Assembly (NCBI RefSeq): GCF_003254395.2
Contig: NC_037639.1
Span: 10,769,037-10,833,036 of the forward strand
Direction: 5' to 3'
Source of the DNA: Apis mellifera
Lineage: Eukaryota; Arthropoda; Insecta; Hymenoptera; Apidae
DNA length: 64,000 nt
Below, in pieces: positions 59,587-64,000 of this stretch. A program made the translations under genes and the position numbers. Below the pieces are notes generated by a model. The model had not been told where the DNA came from, ran no database searches, and saw nothing but the letters and a program-made list of their open reading frames with translations. Within the stretch, counting starts at the first letter, position 1; every line of letters starts with the position of its first letter.

Positions 59587-59665
<79 letters not shown>
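59587..59665. repeat. (AG)39 microsatellite
   Basis: 79 bases of uninterrupted AG, the longest perfect simple repeat in the window. Its complement encodes the Leu/Ser runs of the minus-strand frames 59461-59670 and 59537-59920, which are rejected. It is a dense array of GAGAG cores. Confidence 0.98.
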
Positions 59666-59670
<5 letters not shown>

Positions 59671-60041
59671 CTATAAAACTCGTAAAAAAAGAAAAGAAAT
59701 TATCAAATAAACATCGCTCGGATACACTTCGAGCTCGAAGTAGAATTAGCGAGAAAAAAAAAAAAAGAATAATCTCGAAATAAACCCTTTCCTCGCGAGA
59801 TTCTTTTCCATCTCTCTCCACAAGACAGACCTCGCCCTTTTTTTGCGCCCTTCCTCCAATGATATAACGGAGGATCGAATATTGAGGGACGACGTTTTTA
59901 CAACGGTGGCAGCAAATCAAAATTTCCGGTAAAAAAATGGGATAATGGGGCCCCCGGATCTGGAAGAAAGGCGAGGGATCTGGGCGAGGCGAGACGAGGA
60001 GTCCAGGGGGAATCTCTCGAGGCAGGAAACGATTTTTTGGT

Positions 60042-60064
60042 GGCTACGCCAATGACGCGTAGCC
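60042..60064. repeat. 8-bp hairpin GGCTACGC/GCGTAGCC
   Basis: Perfect GC-rich 8-bp stem with a 7-nt loop (CAATGAC). Alone this is within chance expectation. Confidence 0.45.
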
Positions 60065-60263
60065 CGGTAGCAGATCCCCATCCCACACCTGCGGGTCAGC
60101 CCCCTGCCTCTCATTATCCCAACCTGATCTTTCGAAAGATATACACCGAGGAGGACTTTCGTTATTTATCGCGCTGGCAACGATCAGAATTTCTAAAGAC
60201 TTATTCTAGAAACGCCTCTACCGAGCGTTAATCCACGTACGAAATCCTTTCTCATGTAAATAC

Positions 60264-60297
60264 GAAAGAGCGTGGATTTCCTATTCCACGCTCCTTC
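60264..60297. repeat. Hairpin with 9-bp core and 12/13 pairing
   Basis: GAGCGTGGA (60268-60276) pairs perfectly with TCCACGCTC (60285-60293) over an 8-nt loop. One A:C mismatch outside is followed by three more pairs (60264-60266 with 60295-60297). A pyrimidine stretch and a T7 run (about 60327) follow downstream. Confidence 0.55.
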
Positions 60298-60817
60298 TTT
60301 CTCCCCCTCCTATTTTCTTTCGTCCCTTTTTTTAACTTTATCTCGTTTCACGCTTTGATTCCGCTTTCAAATACCTGTCGCGTCCTCGATTTTATTATTA
60401 TTCGAATATCCCTTATATCGAAATATTATTCATCATTATTCCCTTAATAATCGGTCAATCGCGGAATAATAAATTTTCCCCTGTAACGAAGATGAATAGA
60501 AGTGTCTCCTATTTTATGAAACTCGAACTTGCATTAATCCCATTGGCTTTTATAAAAAAAATTCTTCCAAAGTTTTAATTTTACAGCATTCAAGTTTCGA
60601 GCTTCGGAATATTTCTTCTTTCTTTCCACGAGGATTTTCGTTTCCATTCCGGCTTCGGTACTTTCGTCTCGACGAAAAGTAAGAACGTTGATCCGAGCGT
60701 AGCAGGTCAAATCTGGCCCGGTCTCTTTCTTCCTTTTTCGAGGTCTGTTCCCCCCTTTTGGTCCCTCGGTCGGAAGATGCTCATTTTATTCGGCGGTCTC
60801 GCGAACAGAGGATCGGC

Positions 60818-60838
60818 CCGACTCGCTCGCCGAGTCGG
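60818..60838. repeat. 8-bp hairpin CCGACTCG/CGAGTCGG
   Basis: Perfect stem with a 5-nt loop. GTCTC at 60796-60800 and GAGAC at 60838-60842 could add an outer helix sharing one base. Confidence 0.45.
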
Positions 60839-63289
60839 AGACAACACTCAGACTAAACCCCACATGTGCGATAATAAACTGTCGTGGCCTGTAATGCCTT
60901 CTCTAAAATCTTGACGCGAGCTTCGACCAAGGGAGAGAGAGAGAGAGAGAAAGAAAGGAGGGGAGGGAGAGGGAAATACCAGTGGACGAAAATAGAAATT
61001 CCTTCGAACCTCGAAGGAAAAAGCTTATCCAAAGAACGGGAAAAAAGGAAGATATACGTAAAATTTCCAACGCGAGTTCTTCGCAGAGTCTTCTTCTTAT
61101 CGCGGAAACCTGGTCTCCTTTGAGTGGAAACGGAGAGAGCGCGGGGAATATTTTATGGATCTTATACCGGGTTGTAATTCACCGATGAAAGTTTAAAGAG
61201 GAAAGATCGCAGAATTTCTTGAGATTCGATTCTTCCCTCTTCTGGATATCTATCTATTACACGGAGAAGAGGAAATATCTTAGAAAAACGATATTAGACT
61301 GATCGAGGTTTCCATCATATGCAAACTTTGCACGTTTCGGGAAAATATCTCGATTCTCAAGGAATTTATAAAAATATTACGTTAAAAAAAGAAAATATAT
61401 ATTACCTCCATTTGCGAATTTTCGAATATATTCGACATAAACTCTTAACTAAGAATAGATAAGTAAAACGAGATAAGTGTGACACGGTAAATCACTATAC
61501 TCTCTCAATGCCAAATTCACTTCCCTCTCAAACAAACTCTCCAATATCCAATGATAAAGCGAAATTTCCATATCCTTTGCCCAATCTCGACCGACTAGCG
61601 GATTAATTCGTTAATCCAATTCACTGGTGGATCAAACAACAAGCAATTACACGCACTTTCCAATCGCTTCCATTCAAATTTAATTATCGCGCGTGTCAAC
61701 ATTCCCCCTCCTCCTCCTCTCGTCGATTGGTCGACGAGAACGGGGAAAAGGAACGACGCTCGAAATTATTAAACATATGCCGCTGTTTTTCTCTCTCTCT
61801 CATTTTTTCCCTGGATCGACCTAATCGTCCCTCCTCCACTTTGGAATGATAATAGCTCGTAATCCGTGGCGTGGCACGTAATGATCGTCGTGTAAGGGTC
61901 GAAGCTCCGAGAACGAAGCTCACCTACGATGGGGTCGTAACCCCGTGGAGGCACACGCACCGTACGAATACACGGCAACACGTCGTCGCTCCTGGAATAG
62001 AAAACACCATATGGCGCGTGCAGGTGTACCTCGAGGCCCGATTAGGAGGAGAGCGCATGAATTTACATTAATGCTACTCGGGATTTCAACCGTTTACCCG
62101 ATTTATTATTATTATCTCGAGCGTGAGATAAGGCGATCGGTTTACCTGGCCGATCATCCGGGACGAATCGCCGTTTTAACGAGTTCCAGCGAGCGACGCG
62201 AGAAGAGGTTAAACAGCTTTACGATGGTGGAGAAATTTAGAGAATTTTTAAGAACGAATTTTAACAAGAATAAAAATCCAACTATATGCACGTATATGTA
62301 GATATATTTTATTTCCTTTAATTCGTATATTTAGAATTTTATTAGGAAATCGGATCAATTATGCAAATTTTAATTCGAACCGACGTAGGAATTAAGCTGA
62401 AAAGATACGTGCATATCGTCAAATCATACACATCGCGTATTTAAAATTACAAAAGAGGGGATGATAAATTTAAATAGCTCTTTGATGCATATTCATCGGC
62501 GCTTCACGGCCCTTCTTCCCCGACAACGATAATTCGATGAGGAGAAAGAAGGAAGGAAAGAAGGAAAAAACACACACAATCAGGAAATACCGTGTGGTCC
62601 TTACGTCCCTCCCGATGACGTAACACGCATTTTGGTCCGGTGAACCATCGGCGCAAACACGCGATGTGCCCACCTGTGCGCGCGTGCATTTTAATTTCGC
62701 GATCCCTCCGCGAGATTATCGGCCGCCGATTAGGATCCTTGCGGACGCATTAATGATTTCCATTAGCATAGATCGATCGGTAACAATCGGGAAACGGGAG
62801 TGGATTCGAGCAACGAATGAGTAACGTGCACGAGGAAGGTAACATGTGCTTCCATTTCGCACACCGATTTCCCTTACTTTCGACCTCCGCCACGATCGAA
62901 ATTTTTAGACGATTACGCTGGAAATTATTACAATGATTTTTTTGTCCTTATTTAAAAAAAAGATGCTCGAGAATCGTTACTTACTCCTTAAATATAGAAT
63001 GAAAATAAAAATCGAGATGGAACAAGCCTGTATCCGGATACTTTCTATACAAATTCCTCACATCGAGGTGAATTTCAACTTGGATTACCTTACCCTTAGG
63101 TGAACGTATGCTGGCCCGAGTTACAAGTATCGTATCGTATCGTGGAAAGAACCACCTCGATACAGATATTCCCCTCAATAACGCTTTTATTGCGCTGCTC
63201 CACTTTTTCTCGCCATTACCACTTCTCGTTTTCCACTAACTCATCCTTTGTCATCCTCGAAACTCGATCTAGTTTCCCAAATAGAGAAG

Positions 63290-63370
63290 AGAAAACAATA
63301 TACAGGAGAAAAAAAAGAAAAGAAAGAAAGGAAGGGAGAAAGAGAGGGAGAAAGAAAAAAATAAAAAAAG
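63290..63370. repeat. Purine/A-rich tract
   Basis: Almost pure A/G on the plus strand: GAGAA, AAGAAAG and GGGAGAAAG units, ending in A-rich sequence. It is the origin of the Lys/Arg-rich plus frame and Phe/Ser-rich minus frame around it. Confidence 0.9.
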
Positions 63371-64000
63371 CATAAACGTCGAAACGGCGGTGTATAGAGA
63401 GAAGTCGTTTATCAGGCCGGAACGAAGCCGCAATAATTTCTTTGGCGATCGTTCGAACCGATCGATCCTCCTCGTCTCCTCCCTTTGCTCATCTTTGCTA
63501 GCTTCTTCCTCCTCTCTCTTTCTCTCTCTCTCTATGTTCCACGAGCTACGAAGCAGCGAATCTGCTCGAGTCCCTTCCGCGAAGGCAGTCAAGCTGACTC
63601 ATAAAACGGATCGTTGAACAGAAATCTTGGGATGGAAAGGGTCCACCGATCGGTCTCTGCCGGGCTACCGTGTAATCGACCGAGAGCAGGCTCGATCCTA
63701 GATCCTTTCACGATTCTAGCAGCAGAGAGTTTCGCGCTCGCGCAGAAACCCGCGACGTTGTCCACTGTCAAGGGTACTCACGGCTCGTTTGCTTCCCCGA
63801 TCGCGCTCGATTTCCTCCATCTTCCATCCGTCCCTCTCCTCCCCTCCTTTTTTCAAATTCATCGATTTTTAATTTCGACCTTGGACGCGTTCGTTCGGAA
63901 TTAATATCGCGAAATTTAAAATTTATTTTGAGAATTCATCTCAAGATTAATAATCTCTCAGGTTAATGGAGGGTCGATGAAAGGTGTTCGATCAACGTTA

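Larger units (their letters stand above)
59666..64000. other. Unique non-coding sequence to window end
   Basis: No gene recognised. Holds three notable hairpins (60042-60064, 60264-60297, 60818-60838), a GA run at 60933-60950, a GTATC triplet repeat near 63127-63141 and a purine tract at 63290-63370. 60360-60560, 61370-61480 and 62280-62440 are AT-rich and featureless. 61850-62220 and 62470-62780 are less repetitive and GC-mixed. Confidence 0.55.

Noticed and set aside
1..64000. Interstitial (TTAGG)n telomere-type repeats, mariner-like ends or transposase fragments
   Set aside because: Looked for by eye; no array of TTAGG, no long terminal inverted repeats with TA duplication and no transposase- or reverse-transcriptase-like peptide was found.
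1..64000. Enrichment of CACGTG across the window
   Set aside because: I count roughly the number expected by chance (about 16 in 64 kb), so individual CACGTG sites are not reported except the paired one at 4548.

Overview
This is eukaryotic nuclear DNA in which I could not identify a protein-coding gene, tRNA, rRNA, microRNA or transposable element. I read it as intergenic or long-intron sequence of an insect. A hymenopteran (bee or ant) fits best: CpG is abundant rather than depleted (tcga, cgat and cgcg steps everywhere), GC looks to be in the mid-40s by eye, and simple repeats are very frequent. Species and locus cannot be fixed from the sequence alone. No (TTAGG)n telomere-type array is present.

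The open frames are what chance, CpG richness and polypyrimidine tracts produce. The longest are 259 codons (minus strand, 56322-57101), 248 codons (plus, 15326-16072) and 222 codons (minus, 19693-20361). They are low-complexity, or open on GTG, TTG or CTG instead of ATG, and show no family signature. I list no CDS.

Layout: 1-9 kb is mostly unique with CT/GA microsatellites. 9-21 kb is GC-rich, with long strand-biased purine or pyrimidine blocks; the largest, 11.83-13.21 kb, also carries a TATA-like stretch, a donor-like site and a (CAG)7 run. 21-24 kb is AT-leaning, with a TATA-like promoter candidate near 22.84 kb and a perfect AP-1-type site. 24.3-25.3 kb is GC-rich, with an eight-run G-tract and a cluster of CAAGT half-sites. 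31.1-31.5 kb holds a diverged tandem duplication (98-bp units about 92% identical, 152-bp period). 34-36 kb and 42-45 kb are GC-rich with several microsatellites, and 39.4-41.25 kb is very AT-rich around a small unique island. 43.6-43.8 kb has consecutive hairpins and a G-quadruplex motif. 52.86 kb has a perfect 22-bp palindrome. 55.43-55.60 kb has a dense cluster of perfect inverted repeats beside a G13 run. 59.59-59.67 kb is a 79-bp pure (AG)n tract.

With no genes recognised, no pathway can be described. The useful content is sequence architecture: microsatellites, G-quadruplex and Z-DNA candidates, inverted repeats that could be structured RNAs or dimeric factor sites, and clustered short motifs that could be enhancers. 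As a yardstick, about 17 perfect 8-bp hairpins with loops up to 20 nt are expected by chance in 64 kb, about 4 with 9 bp and about 1 with 10 bp. Isolated 8-bp hairpins are therefore weak evidence; clusters and longer arms are stronger.
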